Assembly (NCBI GenBank): GCA_029204225.1
Contig: CM055114.1
Span: 17,136,982 to 17,200,981, forward strand
DNA length: 64,000 nt
Source of the DNA: Diphasiastrum complanatum
Taxonomy: Eukaryota; Streptophyta; Lycopodiopsida; Lycopodiales; Lycopodiaceae
Reading direction: 5' to 3'
Positions 11,365 to 22,900 of the stretch are shown here, in pieces. Below the pieces are notes generated by a model, which had not been told where the DNA came from, searched no databases, and was given only the letters and a program-made list of their open reading frames with translations. Positions within the stretch are counted from its first letter, which is position 1, and every line of letters starts with the position of its first letter. A program made the position numbers and the translations under genes.

Positions 11365-12030
11365 TCAAATAAAAGATCTTGTCTAAGTTCGCAGTTGAGA
11401 AAAGTATCTTGTTTGGAGATCCAAGAATTCAAATTTTGGGAATGTGAAATTGGGAATGTACGAATGTAAGCTTTGGAATCTAGAATTGGGGAATGAGATC
11501 TGGGGAGGTGGAATTGGGGATTCTAGGATTTTTGAGATCCCAAAATTTGGGTGCTGGAATTTGGGGAATGCAGATCTAGGATTTGTAACAAGTCTCAAGA
11601 CATGTGAATTTGGGGATTGTCGGAGAGTGAATGAGGGAAGCAAATCTAGGGATTTAAGATGGGAATGGGAAACATGAATATGGGAATTTGGAGAATTGGG
11701 GATTGTAGATTTGGGATTCACAAAGGTCTTGCAGATTTGGGATCCCAAAATGGGAAGGCAATTCTAGCAATGTAGCTGGGTGAGAACAAAAAGTGTGATG
11801 GCTGGAGATAGGATGAGATTTTTGGATCTCCTCTTTGGCCAGTGATAAAGGGTGGATGAATGTAGGTTATACCCAAGGGGGAAGTCAAGATATCAAATTT
11901 TGGAGCCCTGGGGTGATTTTGGAATTGTAGGAAGCTAGGAGTGAAAAAAGTCCAAATCTATGGATCCTTTGGGAGGTATGGCTCGCCCTTATAGGGATGT
12001 CAACACATTATTAGATCTCTCATATCTGAA
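11365..12030 (-). other. Gypsy leader, purine-rich low-complexity part
   Basis: No gene. Between about 11430 and 11760 the plus strand is built of degenerate GGGAATTTGG/GGGGATT words. It lies between the gag start and the tandem repeats, inside the element's untranslated leader. Confidence 0.55.
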
Positions 12031-13530
12031 AGAGGCGAGTCAGAATATCCAAAATTGAAGCCTGTAGGCCAAAGATAGTAAATTCTGGATTTTCTCTGGT
12101 TCTGGCCAATCATGTAAGTATCTGGGTTCTCCTGACTCAAATTAGCTTTTTCACAAGTAGAGGATGCCACCTGCAAATAGGCAAACCAAGACCTTGAGGG
12201 AACAATGAGATATCACACTCACAAAAAGTCTCTCAGATTGGGGATCCCAAAAAGTGCAAAAATCAGGATTTTCACTTTTTTCAATGCAACATGATGGATG
12301 CTTGGGCTCTTGGTTCGCCCTCTGGATAGTGCACTAAACTCAATGAGATCTATCAATGGGGAAAGGGGCAAACCAACATATCCAAAAATGAAGAATTTAG
12401 GCCATAAATAGTAAATATTGGATTTATTGACTTTTTGGCTGATTCTTTGGGTGTCTTGGCTCTCCTGACTCAAATTAAGCTCTTCTTGAGTGGGTAATGC
12501 AACCTACAAATAGGCAAACCAAGACCTTGAGAGAGTAGTGAGATATGACACTTTGGGATTGTACAAATCTTGAATCCAGTTGATAGGCTGTTTGGGATCC
12601 CAGAAAGTGTAAAAATCAAGATTTTCACACTTTTCAATGTAAACTGGTGGGTGCTTGGGCTCTTGGTTCACCCTCTAGATAGTGTACTAAACTCAATGAG
12701 ATCTATCAATGGTGAAAGAGACGAACCAACATATCCAAAAATGAAGAATTTAGACCAAAAATAGTAAATATTGTTACGTTGACGTACATCAACAATGGCC
12801 TGTGGTTCCGCAGGTACAAAGGATGTCAAGTCCTCAAGTTGAACTAGGTCCTCCTGTTTTTCGACTTTCTGGCTGATTCTTTGGGTCTCTTGGCTCTCTT
12901 GACTCAAATTAAGCTCTTCTTGAGTGGGTAATGCAACCTGTAAATAGGCGAACCAAGACCTTGAGAGAGTAGTGAGATATGACACTTTGGGATTGTACAA
13001 ATCTTGAATCCCAGTTGATTAGCTGTTTGGGATCCCAGAAAGTGTAAAAATCAAGATTTTCACACTTTTCAATGTAAACTGGTGGATGCTTGGGCACTTG
13101 GCTCGCCCTCTGGACAATTAGCTGGGCTCAATGAGATCTAACAATGGTGAAGGAGGCGAGCCAACATATTACAAATCGAAGCTTTTCGGCCAAAAATAAT
13201 AAATTTTAAATTTTCTCTATTTCTGGCCAATCCTGTGGGTATCTTGGTTCTCCTGACTCAAATTAGCTTCTTCACAAGTAGAGGATGCCACCTGCAAATA
13301 GGCGAACCAAGACCTTGAGGGAACAATGAGATATGACACTTTGGGATTTATCAATTGTTGAATCCCAGTTGGCAGCTGTTTGAGATCCCAGAAAATGTAA
13401 AAAATCAGGATTTTCACACTTTTCAATCTAGAATGATGAGTACTTGGGCTCTTGGATCGCCCTCTGGACAATGTACTGGGCTCAATGAGATCTATCAATG
13501 ATGAAGGAGGCGAGCCAAGATGGGATTTTA
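12031..13530 (-). repeat. Four-unit tandem repeat in the Gypsy leader
   Basis: The anchor word GGCGAGCCAACATAT (and variants) recurs at about 12031, 12364, 12719, 13152 and 13506, giving units of about 333, 355, 433 and 354 bp. Each unit also carries CTCCTGACTCAAATTA, GGATGC-CACCTGCAAATAGGC, AACCAAGACCTTGAG and TCAATGAGATCTATCAATGG. The third unit is longer because it has about 80 bp extra (about 12775-12860). On the minus strand the units share open stretches such as SRSWFAYLQVA followed by NLSQESQ. It is unclear whether these are translated. Confidence 0.85.
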
Positions 13531-14134
13531 CTGAGGCTGTAGAGGCAAGTTTCTCAAAAACTTTGAAGTCAAATATCTCGGCAATGGTGCAAGCTCTTGG
13601 CTCGCCCTTTTGATACAGTCTTCAGCAAGTAATTGTCTCTCTAATTTGAGCTAGGTAAGCCAAACTAAGTAGTTTTGGAGTTTTGGGAAACCAAAACAAG
13701 TCTAGGGTGTTTTTTCTGAGTCAAATCTTCAGATCTTACTGTTTAGGCTCGCCCCTCTGATAGATGGTAGTTCATTCTCTGTTTTATCTTCAGTTAAGAG
13801 GGCGAGGCAAGTTGTCAAGATTTAGGACTCCAAACATCAGTTGGGTATTCAAGACCATGTTTGGCAGTTTTGTGAAGTTGCCACAGTCAGATTTGGGGAG
13901 GCAGATTCATGATGGTTTGAAAATTAGTTTAAAGGCTGTTTTTTTTTTTTGCATTGTCTTGTGGGGGAATGATAGTTTCATGATAGTTCCTCACATACAT
14001 ATGCTCAAAACACCCAAATCACAAGTATAACAGTCATAAAAAATTTGCAAAGTAACCAGTAAATACTAGTGACCAGTCTCTACAACAAAGCAAGTAGAAA
14101 AAAAATGAAAAACAACAAAAGTTAGCAAGCATTT
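13531..14134 (-). other. Rest of the Gypsy leader
   Basis: This is non-coding sequence between the tandem repeats and the primer-binding site. It contains a T12 run near 13941. The phrase GGCTCGCCC recurs, as in the tandem units, so the repeat has decayed into this part. Confidence 0.5.
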
Positions 14135-14155
14135 GGCTCCCTAGCAACGGCGCCA
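14135..14155 (-). other. tRNA-Asp-type primer-binding site
   Basis: The minus strand reads TGGCGCCGTTGC followed by TAGGGAGCC. The first twelve bases complement the 3' end of plant tRNA-Asp including CCA, as in Athila and Tat/Ogre elements. It lies one base inside the LTR end at 14157, which fixes the element's orientation. Confidence 0.85.
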
Positions 14156-14156
14156 A

Positions 14157-15345
14157 TGTTGTCAAGGAGTGAAAGGTTTTCACCTTCTCCTCCTAAGTCA
14201 TTTGTAGCACGGGAAGCGGGCTCGAACCTAGGAGCCGTGACGATGCTTGCAAAACAAAGAGTGTTAACATCTACTTCTACTTGCAAACAAATAGCATTCC
14301 AACCAAAACATCACCAAGATACGCTAACCATTAACTCTATCTCTCTCACTTCTCTCACATTCTCTTCCAACACACTCACACACACACTCTTCCACCCACT
14401 CTCACTCTAACATCCAATCTACTCTTTTTAACCACACTTGACAAGCTTAACTAGAAATAGAAACACTCAAAGAGGAAGCACTTATGCTAAAATGGGGCTA
14501 AAATAACAAGAACTTAAGCAAATATGCATACTATACAAAGTTACACTAAATTTAGCCAAACACCAAAATTAACACAAGTGGATCCAAAATGGCAGCGCTT
14601 AGCTCTCATACATTAAGGATAGAAATTACAGAGCTTCTCTTAATAAAAGCTTGTGGAGTGTCCTTTTCATATTTACTTATGGGACTAGGTATTTCAAGTC
14701 TCAATATAGAATGCAACTTCTTTTTAGAATCTTGAGTCTAAGTTTAAACCTTGAGACTTGCAAAAATTGGTTTCCTGTCCCCTAGTGACTAATGGCACCA
14801 CAAGTTGGACTTATGCATGCAAGGTGCCATACTTGGGGCCTAACGCAACTTATCTACCTCTTCAAGATGGGCTTATACGTGGAGGATGCCATGCTTGGGC
14901 CATTAATTATGCAAAATTGATATTTACATTAGCTTCATCCCTGTAAAGTACTACTTTCCTGAGTTCTCCCAAGCTCCATTGAAATGCCCCTTGGGCCTTG
15001 TATTTCGGCCCCCACATTTTCCTATGCTTCACTTTGTGTTTTTTGAGTAATGTTAATCCATGTGTAGAGAGCTTGTGTAGATGCATGACACCTCCCTTGC
15101 TTCCTTATGATTGTGAATAGTGTTAATAGGAATTTGGTGCTTGTGTAATGTTAATTGATTTTTCAAGTAGTATTAATGTTGTGGTAGTGTTAAAATCTAT
15201 TGTTAGAATGGGATGGTGGTGTTACAATGCCTAGAATATTGTTAATGGTGCTTTGCTTGTTCTTAATCTTGAATGCATGCTAGTAGCTATCTCATAGGAA
15301 CGAAACTACTTGTAATAAGTCGTGACAAGCATTGAAACAAAACAA
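14157..15345 (-). repeat. 5' LTR of the Athila/Tat-like Gypsy (outer end uncertain)
   Basis: The LTR begins TGTTGTCAAGGAGTG on the plus strand next to the primer site. No second LTR is in the window, so the outer boundary is a guess placed before the LINE remnant. No gene is seen inside. The open frame at 14156-14410 is compositional. Confidence 0.55.
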
Positions 15346-15349
15346 CCCC

Positions 15350-16290
15350 TACATATGCTTGCAATCTTGAAGATGTTTGAGAGAACTTGTTTGTAAGGAG
15401 CATGTCTACCTCTCATGACTTATTTGCATATGACATAAGTGCATTTGTGCCTTTGAATAAAGTCAAATTCAATCACTTTCTATTGGATATTGACCAATTT
15501 TGCAACCAAAATCAATACTAAAAGATCTTTTATTATTAATAAAAAGTGTTCGTCTCATTCGATTGAAATAACAATGACCTTTGTTCGTCAATGCACTTTT
15601 GTGAAACATTTGGGTCCTATGGGTATTCATGTCAACCGCAAGGACATAATGAGTTGTATTGAACAAAGGCTTCATAACAAGTTGCAATTATGGGAAGACA
15701 AAATGATTACTTTCTCTAACAACATAATTATTGTTAAACAAATAGTATCTCCTTTGCTAATTCATCAACTATCCTTTTAGAAGGGAGCTGATACTAATAA
15801 CAATAGGCTAGATTCAATCTTCACTAGGCTTTTTTGAAAAGGTAAATTTTTTCTAAAGTGCAAAATTTGCTCCTCTTTGCTAAAACTGGGGGCCTAGATA
15901 ATTCTTAATATCAAAACCAAATTAACTTAACCCGTTGTATGAATGCCAAAAATTTTATTCAACTTTGGAATTATGCATTAAGAAATGGCATGCTTCTTTC
16001 GGTAAGAGGAAAATCCAACTCTCATCATAATATGTATGCCCTAATGTGGACAAGTATCTCACAAAGAATTAAGTGTTGTAATTGTCTCAAAACTTTGTTT
16101 AATGTTTGGCAATAAGTGATACCAAATAGCAGCTAGTTTTTCTCAATGGAGAACGTTTAGCACTTGAGGGTTTCCAGATGGCATGGGCAAACAAAGAACC
16201 AACTAGATGCAAGAAGCTCAAGAGAATTGGTATAGGCTTTTGGGAAGACTGTCTTGGCCTACCATGACTATTCTCAAATGAAATATGCAA
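15350..16290 (+). pseudogene. LINE reverse-transcriptase remnant
   Basis: The plus-strand frame 15490-15780 reads FVKHLGPMGIHVNRKD and then IEQRLHNKLQLWEDKMITFS. This is the post-catalytic region of plant L1-type RTs (KYLG...W....LS). Downstream pieces in other frames continue the pattern (GGLDNS near 15890; FIQLWNYALRNGML near 15955). The catalytic FADD box and the endonuclease are absent. The fragment is 5'-truncated and has stops. Confidence 0.65.
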
Positions 16291-16729
16291 TATTTTCAAA
16301 CTTATGCCACAATTTGAACAATTTTTTCATTTGGAAACATCACATTGATGCATCTGATAGAATTGCATATGAATGTAACCATCAGCTACTCCATCCAAAT
16401 TTGCTATCATACTTAACATACAAGCTGGATAGGCAACAAGCTGGGACTCCTAAGAGTCTTTTGCACTCTGAGATGATCCTTAGGGACTCCTCTCCCACAC
16501 CCAAAAACAACACAACCTTGCCTTTTGAAAATTGTTTCCATGCACCCAATTTAGATCTCTCCCCAAAGCCCCACCAGAAAAGCAGGACCAAAAGTAAACT
16601 CAATCTCATTCTTAAGTTTTTAGGTCAAGTTCTTCACAAGTGCTTCACCTCAAGTGCACGCCATGGACTCAAATATACTATCATACTTAGTGACTGGTCA
16701 AATGGAGCACTTAACTCGTTTCTCCAATA

Positions 16730-16912
16730 TCACAGAAAGAAATCAGCAAATGGAAGCACATCACAAAATCCTTTGGCTGTATCGTTTAAGCGACGCAACT
16801 CCAGAATATGTGGTTCATCTGGTTCAACCGGGATAACCTCTGCCACTTCTCCATCATCCAGAAACTCAATAATGTTGTTGGCTGCTTCCAACCCAGTTAC
16901 ATATGCCTTTTC
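16730..16912 (-). CDS. FAD oxidoreductase exon 12 with stop
   Basis: Encodes [19 protein letters not shown] through [17 protein letters not shown], then TGA at 16732-16730. The acceptor is AAAATTCAG. 60 codons plus stop. Confidence 0.92.
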   Translation of the reverse strand, partial: EKAYVTGLEAANNIIEFLDDGEVAEVIPVEPDEPHILELRRLNDTAKGFCDVLPFADFFL

Positions 16913-19900
16913 CTGAATTTTGATGATTCAAGAAAACAAAGACCCACATGTAATATTAAAAAATACAAATCACATTTCGAAAAGCTGCATGGGTATAGAA
17001 GCGATGATAGACGGTACATGCTTACCTAAACACAAACACGAATTAATTTTGCGGCTAACTACTTACTAAAGAAAAAGGGACAGCCTAGTATATGATCAAA
17101 AACTGTTTTTTAAGTTTTGCAATGCTATTGGGCTCTATTACTTAGCACTGGCATCAATATGTACAATATTTACACTGTCCATCCACATTTAGAGAGCAAG
17201 CCGATTTTGGAGCCCATAAACTCCCAGATGTCCCTAGTCACACGCAAATTGGGGTTCAAGCCTAGGTCTCCATTGCACAGGTAACACTCTTATCCAACTG
17301 GGCTATGTGGTGGGGGACATGTGAAACTGTTTCATTGTCACACAAGAAGCATACCTGTGACCAGGATCCATGTTGATTTACAATCCAGTCTCCTGCCATA
17401 AAAACATTTGGAAATGAAGTATTTCGATGCATCAGGTATTGATAAGATCCTGTAAAGCCATTAAACCACCAAAAAGTAGTCAGTACGCAGAATTTGAGAT
17501 ATTGGCCGCACTCTCCACTATTTTCAAAACCCCCATTACTGGATTGGATATATAAGTGGAAAAACATAAACATCAAAAAACATCATCCAGGGTCTCTAGC
17601 TTGTTTCAAAACCTTCCAACTTGCATTTGGCAGTACTTCTATTAGTGAAAGTGAACTTAAAAACACATTGTTTCTGTTGAGCACAATATTCATACCTGTA
17701 CTTTTTGAGACCCGTAGTGTTCAAATACTTTTCTGGAGGATGTTAATTACTGTTATATGGGAAAGTTAATGGTGTGAAAGGCTTGAAAAATACTACAATT
17801 TCATATACGCATCTTCAGTAAATTGGAACTGGCCCATTTCATCGTTGAAGTTTCTGTTCAGACAAAAATTTACACTCTTGAGAAGATGAGCTACCATTTT
17901 GGGGGAAGGTAGAATCCAGGTGCAACGTTGTATTCATCAAGAGTAAGCTAGGCACATTTTCCACTTACTAACTAGGCAAAAACAAAAGAATATGTGAGGG
18001 CAGCAATATTCAAAACAATAGCCTACTACCATAAGGCAAGTTTCCATATCAGGTTTTCACTTTCATGTCACATAAGAATTTCTATCAAGACTTAAATCTG
18101 TCTTTGAATTCCAGTCAATGCATATTAAAGCAGTCAGTACTGTCCTTGATTTTGGTACAATTTTTGAAATTGAATTCACATCTCCACCTCACATCTGTGG
18201 CACACAATATCTTCAGGAAAATTTGAAAATTCTTAGAACAAACAAATCTGTGGATGAACTGGAAAACACATATGCCTTTGACTTAATTAATTTGGTGCAC
18301 TTGAGCAAGTCTCGTCTTTTTCATTGGGAACTATTTGGAAAACAATTGCTATATCTTTTAGATCAATGAGTATTTCCAGCTTTCGTACTGATATCCTCTA
18401 CTTGAAGAAGCAAGAGCAGGTATAATTACAGACTAGCATTCAGAATTCTCCCTGGATGAAGCTCTTGAAACATTACAGTGAACTTCCTGTTCAGTGATGG
18501 ACTAGACAAGTAGCACAAAGCCAAACAGAACTTTATCATCCAATAGAACTGCACAAAATACTTGCCAGGGAAGAAATGGGTCACAGCTTTTGGGAATCGC
18601 ACAACAGCCCGATCCACAATGCTGGCCTCGGCAAAACCAGGAATACAAGTAGACAGGTAACTCTGAACCTTCCGGACAATATCTTCATCATTAAGAGGCA
18701 GCAGCTGATTGGCATGATACTGCAGGAACAATGTACAAGTCACAAAAACTTATGAACCAACTTTAAGCAAATATTATCAAAGCTATCAGCATTCCTAAAA
18801 AGTTCTATTTGAGAGTTTGTATGCTAGGTTCTCTTTCTAATATAGTAATGAGGTCTTATTTTCAAGAAATTTGATGTTGTTAGCCATCTTACTTTGCATA
18901 TTTAAAATCTAGAAACAAAATCTTTTACTTACAAAATCAGCTTCCACAACGGTACCTTGCTCATCCTGATACTCATCATGTAGGGCATTCAAATCAAAGA
19001 AGGTCCATCCCGTTGAGCTGTCAAATCCAAAGCAAGCATTACTAGGCCTTGGAATTGAAACCTGCCACAAATGCAATAGCTAAAATCGCTTACAATGTTA
19101 AAAACATTAATGTGGTGGAAAATGAAAGTTCAAGTTTTCTTGATAAAGACTTGCAACACTCTATCTGTAAATGTACACGAACATTTTAATGCTCACAAAA
19201 TTTTTCCTTGAAAAGAGCAATCTCCATGAAAAGGCTACCCATTTTCCAACATTTAAAACGTGAATCATAGTTTTCATACTTTTATCGATACAAAAGGTAA
19301 CTTCCAGATCCAAGAATGTTGTTGTGTCAGTTTCACAGGTTCCACTAGAGGGCTCCATTGTTGCCTACCTTCCTATCAAGCCAAAGCCGCACAGCCAAAA
19401 CATCCACAGCCCCTAAATTACATGTGTTTAGGAATTCATCTCTTTCCTGTAAAACTGGACTGCAAAAGGAGAAAAACACACGTGAAGCACATTGCAACTC
19501 TCCTTTAAGTACAACTGAAAACCTTCAATGTATTCTACAATCTACATAGCCTAAATACCATCTTTTCAAACATGAAAAAAGATTTTCATCTCAATCCAAT
19601 CATGGAAAGTTATCAGTGGTACTTATACCTGCTTGCAACAATGCGCTGCATGGCACTTATTCCAACACAGAAAACCACAGCATCTGCAGAAAAGAGCTCA
19701 TTTCCACAGAGAATACCTGTCACCAAGCCACTGACTTTGTCCAGTACCACATCTGTAACCCTTTTTCTGGACAGAAATTCACAACCTTGCTGCTCTAAGC
19801 GGGCTATCCAGGGCTTAAAAATACGTTCTCCAACGGTTCCCCGGCACCATACAACATCAAAATCTGGCTGTTACAGATTGATACCCCAAGAAAGCATAGA

Positions 19901-22900
19901 TTAACAATTCAGCTTGTAGACATTTCAGTAGGAAGATGGTTGAAAAACCGTAATCAAATCAGATCAAGAAAACATCCTAAAAATTGCATGTGCCTTTTGA
20001 AATAACTTGACTTGAAGTTTTCGAAAGTAAGTATTCTCAACATTTAGCCTGTCTATTCAAGTAAAAGTTGAATATTAAAGCAAGAACTTCTGGGAAATTG
20101 GCATTCTACATGAAAGCCTGGGCTATGACTCCAAAGTGATGGCAGTCCACTGTACTCTCTTAACCCCCTTCTGTAGGTGGTGGGTGATTTGCACAATGCA
20201 CCTTGTTCCTATTCATAGGAGGTGGTTGTTCTACCTCTATCTTTCTCTACAAAGTTTAGGCAAAATGGTAGTATCTAAGCTGGGGGCTGATGGTACCAAA
20301 CCAACATATCTATGGCTGTGCAGCCTATCTTGGGAATAACAAATGTTTACCAGTATCCACTCAAGGAGATTTTCAGATCTAAAAAGTATTCCAACTTTAG
20401 ATATTAGAAAATTTTGCCTATTGTAACTTGCTATCCATGCCAACAGCTGTACTGGATCATGATATTTAACAAGCTCCAGAGTATCTTGGTTCATGACTTC
20501 ATGGTAGATCCTTTTGACACAACCTCATTGCTTTCCATGACCGGGGAGTCTGCCCAGTCTCCTGGAGATTTAACCAAGAATCTATTACCTAGCTCCAATA
20601 TCAGCCTGGGTCTTGAATCTTCCTTATTGAAAGCAGCTTATTTTGTGAGCCCAATAACTTATGGCACCTTAGTTAGTTTTTCATTGTACCATGTAGAACC
20701 TCAGTTGACTTTTCATAAACTCCAGTGAGAAATTTAATATAATGGCTACCTTGCAAATTCCATTCATTCAAGGATTTCTACCGATACATGTCCTTTTGGT
20801 CCATGAACACTTTATGGGCGTGATCATTTAATGCGGGCACGGTGCAATCCACACTGTAGTTTGTAAGTACCCCTTATGCCCATTGATGATCACTATACTT
20901 TTGTTGGTGCCAAATGTACGAAATGCAGAAAATTTGCCTCTAATAGACCAATTCGTCATGATTTGAATCAGCAAGGTCTATCCAAAAACTGGAAGCACTC
21001 ACGGTTCATCTAGAATCAGCCAATTTTGAATTGCCTGGAAAAATTAGTGTTGGCAAACATTTGGTGCTTTATATTCAGCTCCTTAGACATTAAGAAAAGT
21101 GGCAATCAACAGCTAGTTTGATTCACCATCTTTATCCTTCAAGACCCAGGTATGCCCAACCTGAGAACTAAAAAATTAATATTGGCTTTAATATTGGAAA
21201 AGTCTTCCAAAATGTAGGACAAAACCAGTAAATTTGAAACACCAAGGCCACTGAAAGATATACAGAAAGAGCATAGTAGCAAGACTTTGCCATGGTTGCA
21301 TAGCTGATGCACTGATCATTGATGAGAATGCCGATAATCACTTCTCCAAATACTAAAAAGATTCTTAGCCAGCACATGTACACTATCACATCCATTTCTA
21401 ATTCCACTCGGAAAAAGATGTCTCCTAAGATTCTAAAACTACACCACGAAATAGGGGTGGATCTTATGAACCTGATGAGCAAGTATGAAGTAATAGAGCA
21501 TGCCAAGCGTAGCAGCAGCACTGCACTGTTCCCCTGGAGCAAACAACCCAACCAGAAGCATAGGATTGAAAGCTTCCTTGTATACTCTCTCGGAACAACC
21601 AAACTCTTTAAAAAGCTCACGTGCCGTTCCTGATGAAAAAAAACATAAAATGATAAGAACAGAAGATCTGAATTAACATACGCCTTGTAAATCATCTGAG
21701 AAGATACAGTAAACTTTTATCCATTACAATCTTTCCTAGAAGATAGGTATCTATATATGTATTGCCTAGGGATTTGTTATTCGTATAGACGGAATTAGAT
21801 TAAACACTTCAAACCCGGTAGTGGAACTTATTAATCTGCAAAGAAAGTATCTAACTTGCTGAGAATCAACAAGCAGTAACTCAAACAATTGATATCTCAT
21901 CCAGGATAATCAAACATACTTATTTTGATCATGCGATGTCTAAGTCTGGAAAGCACCCTCAAAATGATCATGCTCAAGCTAATTATCCAGAAGATTACAT
22001 CCAATAATTGTTAGTCTGATGCCTAAATTTCTTTCCCTATATGAGCCACAGAAATTTTACAGAAGTCAGCTTTTTAAGTGATAATGTCTTAAAGAAGTGA
22101 ATATTGCACAAGGTTTTTAAATCTTGAACACTTTTGCTGGTTGGAGCTTCCTCTAACTCGTTAGATTAGAAACCTCCTGATTGATGTGAAAAACAATTCT
22201 AAGCCAAAACTTTGAAAGCAGCAGCCTCATCTGCAAACCAGCATTGGATGCTTCTCAAGTTGACATGAAAGAGTATAATGATGACCATGATTATCTTTGG
22301 CATGCACCATCTTTGCCATATACATGAACTTTATATTTTTTGTCTTTTTAGTTCGTTTGTGTGATACAAGTTCAAGAGTGCAATATGTTGTTGTTGCTAT
22401 TGTTGTTGTTGGGTGGGTGGGTGGGTGTGTGCGTGCGTGCGTGCGTGAAATTGCTATCCAAACTATTACAAAAATAGTTATCCAATGAAATTGCTTTATC
22501 AACAACAAATGTAGATTGAAAAGCATGTCATATCTACATAAAGTATTAAACATCATCATTCTTAAAGATAAGAAACAAATCACTTAATATCTATTAACAC
22601 TATCTATGAACAAATCAAAGATATTAGTGTCTCCAATGCTCTCCACCCCTTGCAAGATGCACACTCGAATGGAGAATTTGCATGCAATTTGATGACTTGG
22701 CCTTTGTCTTTGAGGTCCTCCTTGGAGCTCTTTGGTTTTGAGGTTGATCCTCAAAATATTTTACTCTTTGATGCTCCTCCTCAATCCTTGCAAGCTTCTT
22801 GTCACCAAAATTTTTAGTTGCACTCTCAATAGCAACGTAAGCTTCCAATTTTAACAATCTTCCTTGTTTAAATCCTTTTGCTATGCAATTATCATTCTTA

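Noticed and set aside
11383-11748. Minus-strand 121-codon Pro/Ser/Phe-rich ORF
   Set aside because: Arises from the low-complexity GGGAATTTGG leader repeat; it lies upstream of gag and has no motif.
12031-13530. CRISPR-like array
   Set aside because: Units are hundreds of bases long, directly adjacent without unique spacers, and lie inside a retrotransposon leader of a plant genome.
17245-17320. tRNA gene
   Set aside because: A and B boxes are present, but the acceptor and anticodon arms do not pair and a SINE body follows.
22227-22583. Minus-strand ORF with Thr-His repeats
   Set aside because: Generated by the compound GTT/GGGT/GCGT microsatellite.
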